In this document: positions 32,026 to 40,466 of the stretch, piece after piece
How positions within the stretch are numbered: the stretch's first letter is position 1
How the letters are laid out: each line of letters opens with the position of its first letter
DNA from: JAICYJ01 sp045806525
GTDB lineage: Bacteria; Actinomycetota; Thermoleophilia; Gaiellales; JAICJC01
Assembly (NCBI GenBank): GCA_045806525.1
Contig: JBJMJD010000009.1
Coordinates: 1 to 64,000 of the forward strand
DNA length: 64,000 bases
Direction: 5' to 3'
Notes under the pieces: model-generated
Seen by the model: the letters and a program-made list of their open reading frames with translations, nothing else
Database searches by the model: none
Told to the model about the DNA's origin: nothing
Position numbers and translations under genes: made by a program

Positions 32026-32850
32026 ATGGCGGTAGCGCTGGCGCTGATCGCCTCGCTGTGCTGGGGCGTGGCCGACTTCATGGGCGGGTCACTCAGCCGC
32101 CGGCATCCGCTGGTGGTGGTGGTGCTGGTCAGCCAGGCCGTGGGCCTGGCGGGTGTGGTGGTCGCGGCCGCGGTTCGCAGCGGAGGCTACGACACGGGTG
32201 CCGCGCTGCCGGGTGTCCTGGCCGGCCTGGCCGGTGTGGTGGCGGTCTCGTCGTTCTACCGCTCCATGACGCTGGGCGCGATCAGCGTGGCGGCGCCGAT
32301 CCTCGCCACCAGCGCGGTGGTGCCGGTCGTGGTGGGGCTGGCCACCGGCGAGCGGCCGAGTGCCGTGCAGCTGGCCGGCATCGGCGCCGCCCTGGCCGGG
32401 GTCGCCCTGGTGTCACGCGAGCCGTCGGCGGGGGGAGGCACCGTCCGCGGTGCCGGCGTGACGCTCGCCCTGGTGGCGGCGCTGGGCCTGGGGCTGCAGC
32501 TGGTCGCGCTCGATCACGCCGCCCGCGCCGATCCGCTGTGGGGCGTTGCCACCGCGCGTCTCACCTCCGTCACCGCATTCGCCGTGGCCGCCCTCGTTGT
32601 GCGACCGGCGTTCACGCGCGCGGCGCTGCCCGCCCTCGTGGTGGTGGGCTTGCTGGATGTCACCGCCAACGCGGGGTTCGCGGTGGCCACGACCCACGGC
32701 TACCTCAGCATCGTGGCCGTGCTGGGGTCACTGTTTCCCCTGGTCACGGTCGCGCTGGCGCACGTGCGGCTGCAAGAGCGCCTCAGCAGCGGTCAGCGGG
32801 CCGGCGTCGGCCTGGCGCTGGCTGGGGTGGTCGCGATCGCCGGCGGGTGA
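32026..32850 (+). CDS. EamA-family (DMT) membrane transporter
   Basis: A 274-residue protein with ten predicted membrane helices in two EamA repeats; it starts LALIASLCWGVADFMGGSLS and the second half begins around VTLALVAALGLGLQLVALDH. Members export metabolites or amino acids. It follows the kinase by 10 bp and could be co-transcribed, but the function need not be linked. It is convergent with the LCP-like gene. Confidence 0.85.
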   Translation: MAVALALIASLCWGVADFMGGSLSRRHPLVVVVLVSQAVGLAGVVVAAAVRSGGYDTGAALPGVLAGLAGVVAVSSFYRSMTLGAISVAAPILATSAVVPVVVGLATGERPSAVQLAGIGAALAGVALVSREPSAGGGTVRGAGVTLALVAALGLGLQLVALDHAARADPLWGVATARLTSVTAFAVAALVVRPAFTRAALPALVVVGLLDVTANAGFAVATTHGYLSIVAVLGSLFPLVTVALAHVRLQERLSSGQRAGVGLALAGVVAIAGG

Positions 32851-32859
32851 TGACCAACC

Positions 32860-33930
32860 CTAGGGGAATAGGTGCCGCAGTGGTTCGACCGCGCCCTTGT
32901 TCTGCGCGCCGCCCTTCGGGCCGCGCATCATCAGCACCACGGTTGCGATCATCGCCAGCACCAGCATCAGCAGCGCTGCCGCCACGAACAGGTGCCAGCC
33001 GTAGTGCTGGACTACACGGACCACGGTTACGGGCGGCACCAGCGCTGCGGCGTCGACGTGGCGAGCCCTGCACAGCGCGCTGGGGTTCGCCGGCTTGCCG
33101 AGGAAGCGGTTGACCGTCGCCCGTTGCTCGGAGATCTGCGTGTGCCGCGGCACCTGGCACCGGAGTGCCGCACCGCCTCGCTGGCGCAGCTCGACCAGCC
33201 CCACGACGTCGGCCGCGGTCAGATCGGTCGAGGCCGAGTCGGCGAGCACACCGCCCATCGTCTGCATCCGCTCAAAGCCTGCCGGCGCCAGCACCTTGTG
33301 CACGATCCCCGCAAGCACCGCATCGCTGGCTGTCTCGAGCTGCTCGCGGGTGGTCGCCGCGTCCACGTAGGCCTGGGCCCGATCACCGTCCAGGTTCAGC
33401 TTGCCCCTGCCGAAGCGCAGCTCGCGGCCGTCTGGGGTCAGTGCCACGAACGTGGCCTTGTTCTCGACGGTGATGCCACCCAGACCGTCGACCAGAGGGC
33501 CGACACGAGCCGGGTCGATCAGGGCCACGTGGTCGACCCTGATGCCTTCCGCTCGGAGCGCTCCGATCGCTTGCCGGGTGTTCAGGTCGTCGAGCGGCGA
33601 GCTGTTCACCTGGGTGCTTGGGGGCAGTGTCAGGAAGGCGGCCAGGTTCTGGTCGGGAACGGTCGAGAACAGCACCGCCGCACCGGCGGAGATCCCGGAG
33701 CTGTAGCGCACCAGCGTCACCTGCGGATGGTCGAGGATGCCGGCGTCGGCCGGCAGCGCCGCGCGTACGGGCGCGGGCAGCCGCGCCTGCGACTTCGAGA
33801 TATCGCCCGACACGCCCCGCAGCTGATAGGCCACCCAGCCGAGCACCACTGCGGCCATGCAGAGCCCGACCACGAGCAGCACCCCCGACACCTGTATCAG
33901 CCTTACGAGCAGACGGTCGCGCGCCTCCAT
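32860..33930 (-). CDS. LytR-CpsA-Psr (LCP)-like membrane protein
   Basis: A 356-residue protein. An N-terminal membrane segment (about 15-37, VSGVLLVVGLCMAAVVLGWV) is followed by an extracytoplasmic domain that resembles a divergent LCP domain: VDHVALIDPARVGPLVDGLGGITVE and GRGKLNLDGDRAQAYVDA match the usual GGV and LDG..AL-YvR positions, but the conserved arginines are poorly kept. A second membrane helix lies at the C-terminus (about 315-340). LCP proteins attach glycopolymers to peptidoglycan; the altered residues make activity uncertain. ATG 33930 has a GGGGAG site 6 bases upstream. Confidence 0.7.
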   Translation of the reverse strand: MEARDRLLVRLIQVSGVLLVVGLCMAAVVLGWVAYQLRGVSGDISKSQARLPAPVRAALPADAGILDHPQVTLVRYSSGISAGAAVLFSTVPDQNLAAFLTLPPSTQVNSSPLDDLNTRQAIGALRAEGIRVDHVALIDPARVGPLVDGLGGITVENKATFVALTPDGRELRFGRGKLNLDGDRAQAYVDAATTREQLETASDAVLAGIVHKVLAPAGFERMQTMGGVLADSASTDLTAADVVGLVELRQRGGAALRCQVPRHTQISEQRATVNRFLGKPANPSALCRARHVDAAALVPPVTVVRVVQHYGWHLFVAAALLMLVLAMIATVVLMMRGPKGGAQNKGAVEPLRHLFP

Positions 33931-33962
33931 GCAGACTCCCCCCAGAGCCTCGAAACAGAGCC

Positions 33963-33995
33963 GTGGCTGGGTGTCCACAGACCCACCCCAGCCAC
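33963..33995 (-). other. Leader hairpin of the LCP-like gene
   Basis: GTGGCTGGG (33963-33971) and CCCAGCCAC (33987-33995) form a perfect 9-bp stem in the predicted 5' leader, between promoter and ribosome binding site. Its role is unknown. Confidence 0.5.
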
Positions 33996-34004
33996 ACACC
34001 GTGC

Positions 34005-34032
34005 ACAGTACCGCGATTCGTGGTCGTGTCAA
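34005..34032 (-). promoter_or_regulatory. Promoter of the LCP-like gene
   Basis: On the minus strand TTGACA (34032-34027) and TACTGT (34010-34005) are 16 bases apart; the leader would be about 70 nt and includes a 9-bp hairpin. Confidence 0.55.
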
Positions 34033-34056
34033 TAGCCACGCCTGGCTGGCGCGATC

Positions 34057-34857
34057 TCAGCCACCGACGGGCGTCAGCATGTAGTGCACGGCCAGATTCG
34101 TGTGCTCGCCGAACGGGGCCATCGCCTCACGAACGCGCTGCTCGGACCAGATCGGATCGTCGGAGAACCAGGCGGCCACCGCCTTGCGCACAGCCAGATC
34201 GCCCGCCGCGACAACATCGCGGCGTCCCAGGCAACGCGCCAGCAGCCAGTCCGCCGTCCAGCGCCCGATCCCAGGCAGCCGCGTCACGTATGCGATCACT
34301 GCCTCGTTATCGAGGTGGGCAACATCCAGATCGGCGTCTGCCAGTGCCGCGATCGACCGCATCTTCATCGCCGACAGCTTGAGGCCGGCCAGGTCGGCGC
34401 CGCGCACCTCCTGCTGCCGCGGGAAGCGCCACCACTCGAAGCCGTCATGGTCGATGCGCTGCCCCAGCCGTTGCACCAGCGCCGCACGCATCACCGCCGC
34501 CGCCCGCAGCGAGATCTGCTGCGCGGTGACCGCCGTCACCATCGCCTCGAACGGATCGGCCAGCAGCGGCGGCCGGAATCCGGGTGCGCGGGCTGCGAGC
34601 GCCGGGAACGCCCGCGCGAACCCGTCGATGTCGAAGCCCGCCCCGAGCAGGTGGGCCACCTCGTCGCGGTCGCGGTCGGTGTAGACGCCGTAGGCAGTCA
34701 GCCCGTGTGCCTCGATGCGAACGGGCAAGCCCGACCCGAGCACGCGATGCAGGCCGCCACCCTGCCAGCGGCTGGCCAGGTCGTCGCCGAACATCCGGAA
34801 CCGGAAGGTCGAGCGCTCGAAGTCGTAGGGTGCCGGGACCGGCAACGGGAGCTTCAT
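34057..34857 (-). CDS. DNA-3-methyladenine glycosylase, AlkA/HhH-GPD family
   Basis: A 266-residue base-excision repair enzyme. The helix-hairpin-helix is VTRLPGIGRWTADWLLARCL (about residues 192-211) and the catalytic Asp follows in VVAAGDLAVRKAV. An AlkA-like N-terminal beta domain (FRFRMFGDDLASRW) precedes it, with the helical core from about 95 (DPFEAMVTAVTAQQISLRAA). It removes alkylated purines from DNA. The gene is divergent from the second GH4 gene, with 14 bp between the start codons. Confidence 0.9.
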   Translation of the reverse strand: MKLPLPVPAPYDFERSTFRFRMFGDDLASRWQGGGLHRVLGSGLPVRIEAHGLTAYGVYTDRDRDEVAHLLGAGFDIDGFARAFPALAARAPGFRPPLLADPFEAMVTAVTAQQISLRAAAVMRAALVQRLGQRIDHDGFEWWRFPRQQEVRGADLAGLKLSAMKMRSIAALADADLDVAHLDNEAVIAYVTRLPGIGRWTADWLLARCLGRRDVVAAGDLAVRKAVAAWFSDDPIWSEQRVREAMAPFGEHTNLAVHYMLTPVGG

Positions 34858-34871
34858 GCGAAGATTGTCCC

Positions 34872-36143
34872 ATGGCCCGGATCGCCATCATCGGAGGGGG
34901 CTCCGCCTACATGCCGGGGCTGGCGTTCAGCTTCGCCCGCGAGTCGCAGCGGTTCGCGGGCTCGACGCTGGTGCTGCACGACATCGACCCGGATGCGCTC
35001 GACGTGCAGACGCGCCTGACCGGCTCGATCCTGCGCGCGCACGCAGCAGCACCGCTCGAGGTGACCTCCACCCGAGAGCTGGGGCGCGCCCTGGACGGCG
35101 CCGACTTCGTTCTCACCAGCTTCCGGCCGGGCGGACTCGAGGCGCGCCACCGCGACGAGTCGATCCCGCCCCAGTACGGCGTGATCGGCCAGGAGACGAC
35201 TGGTCCCGGCGGGCTGGCCATGGCCATGCGGTCGATCCCTGCCGTGCTCGAGATCGCGGCCGGCATGCGCCGCGGCGCCGCCGACGGCGCGCTGCTCCTG
35301 AACTACACGAACCCGGTCCAGCTCGTGACCGATGCCCTCGTCCGCCATGGCGGAGTGAACGCGATCGGGCTGTGCGACCAGCACGGCGGCGAGATCGCCT
35401 TTCTGGCCGGCCTGCTCGGCGCCGACCCGCACGACATGGAAACCGACATCTGGGGCACGAATCACCTCACGTGGACGCGCGCGGTCCGGCTGCGCGGCGA
35501 GGACGTGACCGGGCTCGTGTTCGAGCTGCTGGAGGCGCTCGACCCGGCCGACGTCGATGGCGACTACTGGGTGCCGGTCGTGCGGCTGTTCCCGCTGTAC
35601 GGCCTGATTCCGAGCCGCTACCTGGGCTACTACGCCATGCATGACGAGATGCTGGAGCGCTACCGCCGCAGCGGCCGCACGCGCGCGCAGGAGATCTTGG
35701 CCGAGCTGCCGCCGATCCTCGCCAGCTACCGGGAGCAGGCAGACAGCGACGATCCGCGCCCGCTGGGCGGGCGCTTCAGCGCCGAGCACGGCGACTTCGC
35801 GGTGGGCGTGATGGCGGCTGTGCTGTCCGGCGAGCCGCGCCGGTTCGTGCTGAACGTGCCCAACCGGGGAGCCATCGACGGGCTGCCGGACGACGCGATC
35901 GTGGAGGTGCCGTGCACGCTGCGCGGCCTCGACATCGTGCGCCACCGCATGGGGCCGATGCCCGCGCAGGTGGCGGGCCTGGTGCTGCAGCTGACCGCGC
36001 ATGCCCGGCTGGCCTCCGAGGCCGCCGTCACGGGCGATCGCCGGCTGGCGCTGCGAGCGATGATGGCGCACCCGTTGGTGAACGACATCACGGCCGCGGA
36101 GGAGATGCTTGACCGGCTGATCCCGGACGAAGCACCATCGTGA
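34872..36143 (+). CDS. Family GH4 glycosidase, second paralogue
   Basis: A 423-residue GH4 protein: NAD site IAIIGGGSAYMPGLAFSF, QETTGPGGLAMAMR, and the metal-ligand His in IWGTNHLTW. The metal-site segment reads GLCDQHGGE rather than the CN(I/V)P of phospho-glycosidases (the first paralogue at 22.8 kb has CNIP), so the group that normally reads the 6-phosphate is changed and the substrate is probably different. ATG 34872. The 3' end overlaps the convergent DUF3891 gene by 56 bp. No ROK-type operator is seen upstream. Confidence 0.88.
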   Translation: MARIAIIGGGSAYMPGLAFSFARESQRFAGSTLVLHDIDPDALDVQTRLTGSILRAHAAAPLEVTSTRELGRALDGADFVLTSFRPGGLEARHRDESIPPQYGVIGQETTGPGGLAMAMRSIPAVLEIAAGMRRGAADGALLLNYTNPVQLVTDALVRHGGVNAIGLCDQHGGEIAFLAGLLGADPHDMETDIWGTNHLTWTRAVRLRGEDVTGLVFELLEALDPADVDGDYWVPVVRLFPLYGLIPSRYLGYYAMHDEMLERYRRSGRTRAQEILAELPPILASYREQADSDDPRPLGGRFSAEHGDFAVGVMAAVLSGEPRRFVLNVPNRGAIDGLPDDAIVEVPCTLRGLDIVRHRMGPMPAQVAGLVLQLTAHARLASEAAVTGDRRLALRAMMAHPLVNDITAAEEMLDRLIPDEAPS

Positions 36144-36861
36144 CCATCTCGAGCGGCGCGCCGGCGAACGCGGCATCGAGCGACGTCTGGTCGGGGTACG
36201 TACCCTCGAGCAACCGTGCCTCGACCTGCAGCCGCAGCGCTGCCCCGGCGAGCGGCCAGGGCGTAAGCGCCGCCTGCGTGCGCGCATCGTCGTCCCAGCG
36301 CAGGTCGAGATCGGCCGGCTCGCCGTCGGTGGGGACGGCGGTGAACGCCGCCTGCTGGTCGGCGCCGGTGCAGAGGAACAGCGACAGCCAGTCCCAGCAG
36401 CGCAGCAGCGTCGCGTTGAGTGCGACGTTTGCCGCATCCGCGCCGAGCGACTCGCGCAGCCGCTTCTGGAACGCGTACTCGCCGGCGAGGTATCCGCGCA
36501 CCGGCTCAGCCGCCCGCTCCTGCTCAGAGACGTAGCGTTCGTAGAGGCCGGTGCCGTGCATCGACACCAGCAGCGCCGCATAGCCGCTCTGGGCCACCAT
36601 CAGCCGCGCCGCCCGGCTCCACAGCTCAACGTGCGTCGCGCGCGGCATCGACGTGAACGAGTAGGGGAGACCCGAGCGCGGGTCGAGCACCGGCGCCGCG
36701 TCCCAGGCGGCCATGCCGATATCGTGCTGCAGCGCCGCCAGGCGCACCGCGTCGGGCGGCTCGAAACGCCAGGCCCAGGCTTCGGCCAGGCGGCCGGACA
36801 GCCACGCGTGCGCCGGCTGTCCGATCGCCAGCGTCCCGCGCGGATCGGGCCGCAGGATCAC
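36088..36861 (-). CDS. DUF3891-family protein
   Basis: A 257-residue soluble protein matching my recollection of DUF3891: LAALQHDIGMAAWDAAPVLD near the N-terminus (His-Asp pair), YAALLVSMHGTGLYERYV and NATLLRCWDWLSLFLC. The His-Asp motif and helical make-up recall HD-type metal proteins, but no activity is known. The GTG start overlaps the acetyltransferase stop by 4 bp, and the 3' end runs 56 bp into the convergent GH4 gene. Confidence 0.75.
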   Translation of the reverse strand: MILRPDPRGTLAIGQPAHAWLSGRLAEAWAWRFEPPDAVRLAALQHDIGMAAWDAAPVLDPRSGLPYSFTSMPRATHVELWSRAARLMVAQSGYAALLVSMHGTGLYERYVSEQERAAEPVRGYLAGEYAFQKRLRESLGADAANVALNATLLRCWDWLSLFLCTGADQQAAFTAVPTDGEPADLDLRWDDDARTQAALTPWPLAGAALRLQVEARLLEGTYPDQTSLDAAFAGAPLEMVTMVLRPGSAGQASPPRP

Positions 36862-37394
36862 GCCTCTCCCGGCAGCAGTGAGAACACGACGTGATCGCGG
36901 GCGACCCCGCGCGCCAGCATGCCGGATCGCATCACGCCCTCGCGGGTGAAGCCGGCCCGTTCGGCCACGGCCTGGGAGGCCGTGTTGTCGACATCGGCCA
37001 TCAGGTGCAGGCGGCCGATCGGCCATTCCCGCAACGTCCATCGCGCCAGCAACCGCAGCGCGCGGGTGGCGGCGCCGCGGCCGCGTGCCTCCGGAGCCAG
37101 CCAGTAGCCGATCTCGGCCATGCCCGCGTCCCACGGCTTGAGGGCCACGCCCACCGCTCCCAACAGCGCGCCGGTGGCCCGGTCTGTGACGGCCAGGTTC
37201 AGCTCGCCCGCCGTCACGGTGCGGGCCACGAATGCGCGGGCGTCCTCGGGCATGTAGGGGATCGGGATCACGGGGATGAAACGCCGTACGCCCGGGTCGT
37301 TGCAGCAGCGCACCAGCTCCTCGACGTCCGCCTCTGTCCACGGGCGCAGCGCCACGGCCTGATCCACCAGCGGCGGGTCGGGAGCTGCGTTCAC
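36858..37394 (-). CDS. GNAT-family N-acetyltransferase (RimJ/RimL type), copy 1
   Basis: A 178-residue acetyltransferase. The acetyl-CoA loop is APEARGRGAATRAL and the family C-terminal motif is VDNTASQAVAERAGFTREGV, as in ribosomal-protein alanine acetyltransferases. Closely related to the next gene upstream (shared CCN, RRFIP, PMPY-like and ERAGF blocks), so the pair arose by tandem duplication. Both junctions in this run overlap by 4 bp. The substrate is unknown. Confidence 0.88.
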   Translation of the reverse strand: MNAAPDPPLVDQAVALRPWTEADVEELVRCCNDPGVRRFIPVIPIPYMPEDARAFVARTVTAGELNLAVTDRATGALLGAVGVALKPWDAGMAEIGYWLAPEARGRGAATRALRLLARWTLREWPIGRLHLMADVDNTASQAVAERAGFTREGVMRSGMLARGVARDHVVFSLLPGEA

Positions 37395-37936
37395 GATCGA
37401 TCACCCGGCAGCAGCGAGAACATGACGGCGTCGCGTCGCTCGCCGCGCAGGTCATACCAGTTGCGAAGCGTCCCCTCCGGTACGAAACCGGCTCGCTCGG
37501 CGACCCGCATCGAGGCCGGGTTGTCGACGTCGGTGAACAGCTGCAGTCGGATCAGTGGAAGCGTCGCCAGCGCCCAGCGCGACAGCAGCACCAGCGCTTT
37601 GGAGGCCAGGCCGCTGCCCCGGGCCTCGGGCGCCACCCAGTAGCCTGTCTGGGCGATGCCCGCGGCAATCGTTCGCAGGCCGATCGAGCCGCGCAGCGCC
37701 GCATCTGCGGCGTCGCCGATCACGAGCGTCGCCGAGCCCTGGTCGAGCCGCTGCTGGGCCGCGCCGATGAAGGCGATCGCGTCGTCCTCGGTGTAGGGCA
37801 TCGGCAGCGTCGGGATGAACCTGCGGATCTGCTCCTCGTTGCAGCAGCGCACGGCGTCCGGCACGTCCTGCATCGACCATGGCCGAAGCGCGATGACGCC
37901 GTCCGAGAGCGGGGGATCCGGGTAGCCCAGAGCCAT
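37391..37936 (-). CDS. GNAT-family N-acetyltransferase (RimJ/RimL type), copy 2
   Basis: A 181-residue acetyltransferase with VAPEARGSGLASKALVLL (acetyl-CoA loop) and TDVDNPASMRVAERAGFVPE. It is the paralogue of the gene at 36858-37394 and heads the three-gene operon (GNAT2, GNAT1, DUF3891). RimJ/RimL-type enzymes acetylate protein N-termini or small amines; no specific target can be read from the sequence. Confidence 0.88.
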   Translation of the reverse strand: MALGYPDPPLSDGVIALRPWSMQDVPDAVRCCNEEQIRRFIPTLPMPYTEDDAIAFIGAAQQRLDQGSATLVIGDAADAALRGSIGLRTIAAGIAQTGYWVAPEARGSGLASKALVLLSRWALATLPLIRLQLFTDVDNPASMRVAERAGFVPEGTLRNWYDLRGERRDAVMFSLLPGDRS

Positions 37937-37958
37937 CCACCTAGCCTAGCCCCGCTGC

Positions 37959-38246
37959 TCAGCGTGCCCGCGCGAACCGTTCCACCGCGTGCAGCAGCTC
38001 CTGCGTCTTTGCCTCCGCAGCCTGCGGGTCACCGGAGCGCATCGCATCGCTGACGCAGTGGTTGACGTGGCCGTCCAGCACCCGCAGCCCGACCTTCTCG
38101 AGCGCCGTCGAGACGGCGCTGATCTGGTCGAGGATGTCGATGCAGTAGCGGTCGTCCTCGACCATCCGCTCGATCCCGCGCACCTGGCCCTCGATCCGGT
38201 GCAGCCGCTTCGTGATCGCGTCCTTCTCCCCGCTGTATCCCTGCAT
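37959..38246 (-). CDS. csoR: CsoR-family copper-sensing repressor
   Basis: A 95-residue four-helix protein with the CsoR Cu(I) ligands: Cys in DDRYCIDILDQI, then His and Cys in GHVNHCVSD, plus the conserved KRLHRIEGQVRGIERMV first helix. Copper binding releases it from DNA. The 17-bp CsoR-type operator upstream of copA is its probable site. It overlaps the end of copA by one base, so repressor and pump are one operon with copA first. Confidence 0.95.
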   Translation of the reverse strand: MQGYSGEKDAITKRLHRIEGQVRGIERMVEDDRYCIDILDQISAVSTALEKVGLRVLDGHVNHCVSDAMRSGDPQAAEAKTQELLHAVERFARAR

Positions 38247-40435
38247 CAGACCGGCTCCTCTCTGCGGCTGCGGAAGCTCCGCAGCCGCAGGCTGTTGGTA
38301 ACGACGAACAGGCTCGAGCAGGCCATGGCGGCCGCGGCGAGCATCGGGTTCAGCAGGCCGGCGAAGGCCAGCGGTATCAGAACCACGTTGTAGGCGAACG
38401 CCCAGAACAGGTTGCCCTTGATCACGGCCAGCGTGCGCCGCGCCAGCCGGATCGCGTCGCCGGCCGCGCGCAGGTCGCCCGACACGAGCGTCAGGTCGCC
38501 GGCCTCGACGGCCACCTCGGTGCCGGTGCCCATGGCCAGGCCGAGGTCGGCCTGGGCCAGCGCCGGGGCATCGTTGACGCCGTCTCCAACCATGGCAACG
38601 ACCGCGCCCGCATCCTGCAGGCGCCGCACCTCGGTCGCCTTGTCCTGCGGCAGCACGCCGGCCCGGTAGCGATCGATGCCGACGCTGCTGGCCACCGCCG
38701 CAACCGCCCGGTCGTTGTCCCCGCTGAGCAGGAACGGCTCCAGTCCCAGCTGGCGCAGCTGCATGATCGCCTCGGCGGCTTCGGGCTTGACCGCGTCGAT
38801 CAGCCGGATCCTGCCGATCGGCCTGCCGTCACACGTCACGGCGGCAACGGTGCCATCCTCGTCCACGGCCTCCGGCACGTCGCTTCCCCGTCCGACCATG
38901 ATCGTGTGGCCGTCCACCTTCGCCTCGGCGCCTTGCCCGGGCAGGGTGCGCGCCTCGGTCGCGGCCGGCAGCGGGCCGGCGGCACCGGCATGCCGTGCGA
39001 TGGCGCGCGACACCGGGTGGTCGCTTGCGGCGGCGGCTGCGCCGGCCAGCCGCAGCAGCTGTGCGACGGCGACGTCGCCGGTTGCGGTCACCTCGGCCAC
39101 ACGCATGTGGCCGGTCGTGACGGTGCCGGTCTTGTCGAGCACGATCATCGTCACGCGCCGCGTCTGCTCGAGCACCTCGGGGCCCTTGATCAGCACACCC
39201 AGCTGGGCGCCGCGCCCCGTGCCGACCAGCAGCGCGGTGGGTGTGGCAAGACCCAGCGCGCACGGGCAGGCCACCACCAGCACGGCCACCGCGGCGCCGA
39301 AGGCCTCTGCGGCGCCGGCGCCGTTCAGCAGCCAGAACGCCAGCGCTGCGGCGGACAGCACGATCACGACCGGGACGAACACCGCGGATACGCGGTCGGC
39401 CAGCCGCTGGGCGTCGGCCTTGCCGCCCTGGGCTGCGAAGACCATGCGGCCGATGCGGGCGACCATCGTGTCAGAGCCGACCGCGGTCGCCCGGATGACC
39501 AGCCGCCCCTCACCGTTCACGGTGGAGCCGGTGACGCTGTCGCCGGGGGCCACGTCGACGGGCACGCTCTCACCGGTCAGGAGCGAGCGGTCGATCGCTG
39601 ACCGTCCGTCCAGCACCAGCCCGTCGGTGGCGACGCGCTCACCCGGCCGCACCACGAAGGTATCTCCCACCACCAGCTGTGCGGTCGGCACACGCCGTTC
39701 GCGCCCGTCCGCGAGCAGCGTCGCCTCCGGCGCCCCCAGCTCCAGCAGCGCTCGCAGCGCAGCTCCCGCCTGGCGCTTCGCCCGCGCCTCGAAGAACCGG
39801 CCGGCCAGCACCAGGGTCGTGACCACCGCCGCCACCTCCAGGTACAGGTCCTCACCGGGAGAGCCGCCCGTCTGCAGCGACCAGGCGATGGACATGCGGT
39901 AGTGGAGCCCGCCTGCGTCGAGGAACAGGATCGCGACCGCCGACCACGCCCATGCCGCCAGGGTGCCGATCGAGACCAGCGTGTCCATCGTGGCTGCGCC
40001 GTGGCGAAGGGCGCTCAGCGCCGCGCGGTGGAACTCGGCGCCGCCCCAGAACACGACCACCGTCGTCAGCGCAAACGAGATCCACTGCCAGCCGTCGAAC
40101 TGTAGCGACGGCACCATCGCGAGCAGCAGCACCGGCAGGGAAAGCCCCGCCGACACGGCCAGGCGCACGCCGACGCGGCGGTCGCTCGCGGGCGGTAGCG
40201 GGGTCATGTCGGCGCCGGGCAGCTGCGCCCGGTAGCCGGTCTCCTCGATGGTGCGCAGGATCAGCCGCGGTCCGGCACGGCCGGGGTCGAAATCGACCGC
40301 CGCCCGCTCGGTGGCGAAGTTGACGGTGGCGTGGACGCCGTCCAGGCCGTTCAGCCGGCGCTCGATGCGGCCGGCGCAGGACGCGCAGCTCATGCCCTCG
40401 ACGGGCAGCTCGAGGTGCTCGCGCGTTGCAGGCAT
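38246..40435 (-). CDS. copA: Copper-exporting P1B-type ATPase
   Basis: A 729-residue pump. Residues 8-70 are a heavy-metal-associated domain with GMSCASC. The membrane domain carries the CPC metal site (VACPCALGLATPTALL). The phosphorylation site is DKTGTVT, the ATP-binding HP motif lies in SDHPVSRAI, and the hinge is GDGVNDAPALAQADLG. It exports Cu(I) from the cytoplasm. It is preceded by a CsoR-type operator overlapping a -10-like TATGCT only a few bases from the ATG, so the transcript may be nearly leaderless. Confidence 0.96.
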   Translation of the reverse strand: MPATREHLELPVEGMSCASCAGRIERRLNGLDGVHATVNFATERAAVDFDPGRAGPRLILRTIEETGYRAQLPGADMTPLPPASDRRVGVRLAVSAGLSLPVLLLAMVPSLQFDGWQWISFALTTVVVFWGGAEFHRAALSALRHGAATMDTLVSIGTLAAWAWSAVAILFLDAGGLHYRMSIAWSLQTGGSPGEDLYLEVAAVVTTLVLAGRFFEARAKRQAGAALRALLELGAPEATLLADGRERRVPTAQLVVGDTFVVRPGERVATDGLVLDGRSAIDRSLLTGESVPVDVAPGDSVTGSTVNGEGRLVIRATAVGSDTMVARIGRMVFAAQGGKADAQRLADRVSAVFVPVVIVLSAAALAFWLLNGAGAAEAFGAAVAVLVVACPCALGLATPTALLVGTGRGAQLGVLIKGPEVLEQTRRVTMIVLDKTGTVTTGHMRVAEVTATGDVAVAQLLRLAGAAAAASDHPVSRAIARHAGAAGPLPAATEARTLPGQGAEAKVDGHTIMVGRGSDVPEAVDEDGTVAAVTCDGRPIGRIRLIDAVKPEAAEAIMQLRQLGLEPFLLSGDNDRAVAAVASSVGIDRYRAGVLPQDKATEVRRLQDAGAVVAMVGDGVNDAPALAQADLGLAMGTGTEVAVEAGDLTLVSGDLRAAGDAIRLARRTLAVIKGNLFWAFAYNVVLIPLAFAGLLNPMLAAAAMACSSLFVVTNSLRLRSFRSRREEPV

Positions 40436-40449
40436 GCGCCCAGCCTAGC

Positions 40450-40466
40450 ATACCCCCAAGGGGTAT
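40450..40466. promoter_or_regulatory. CsoR operator upstream of copA
   Basis: ATACCCC-CAA-GGGGTAT is an inverted repeat with perfect 7-bp arms, the classic G-tract/C-tract CsoR box. A minus-strand -10-like TATGCT (40452-40447) overlaps its edge. It lies 14 bp before the copA start and one base pair before the end of the upstream gene. Confidence 0.85.

Noticed and set aside
36858..37936. The two GNAT genes as one frameshifted gene
   Set aside because: Each has a full acetyltransferase domain with its own start and stop, and the 4-bp overlap is the normal coupling seen across the window; they are tandem paralogues.
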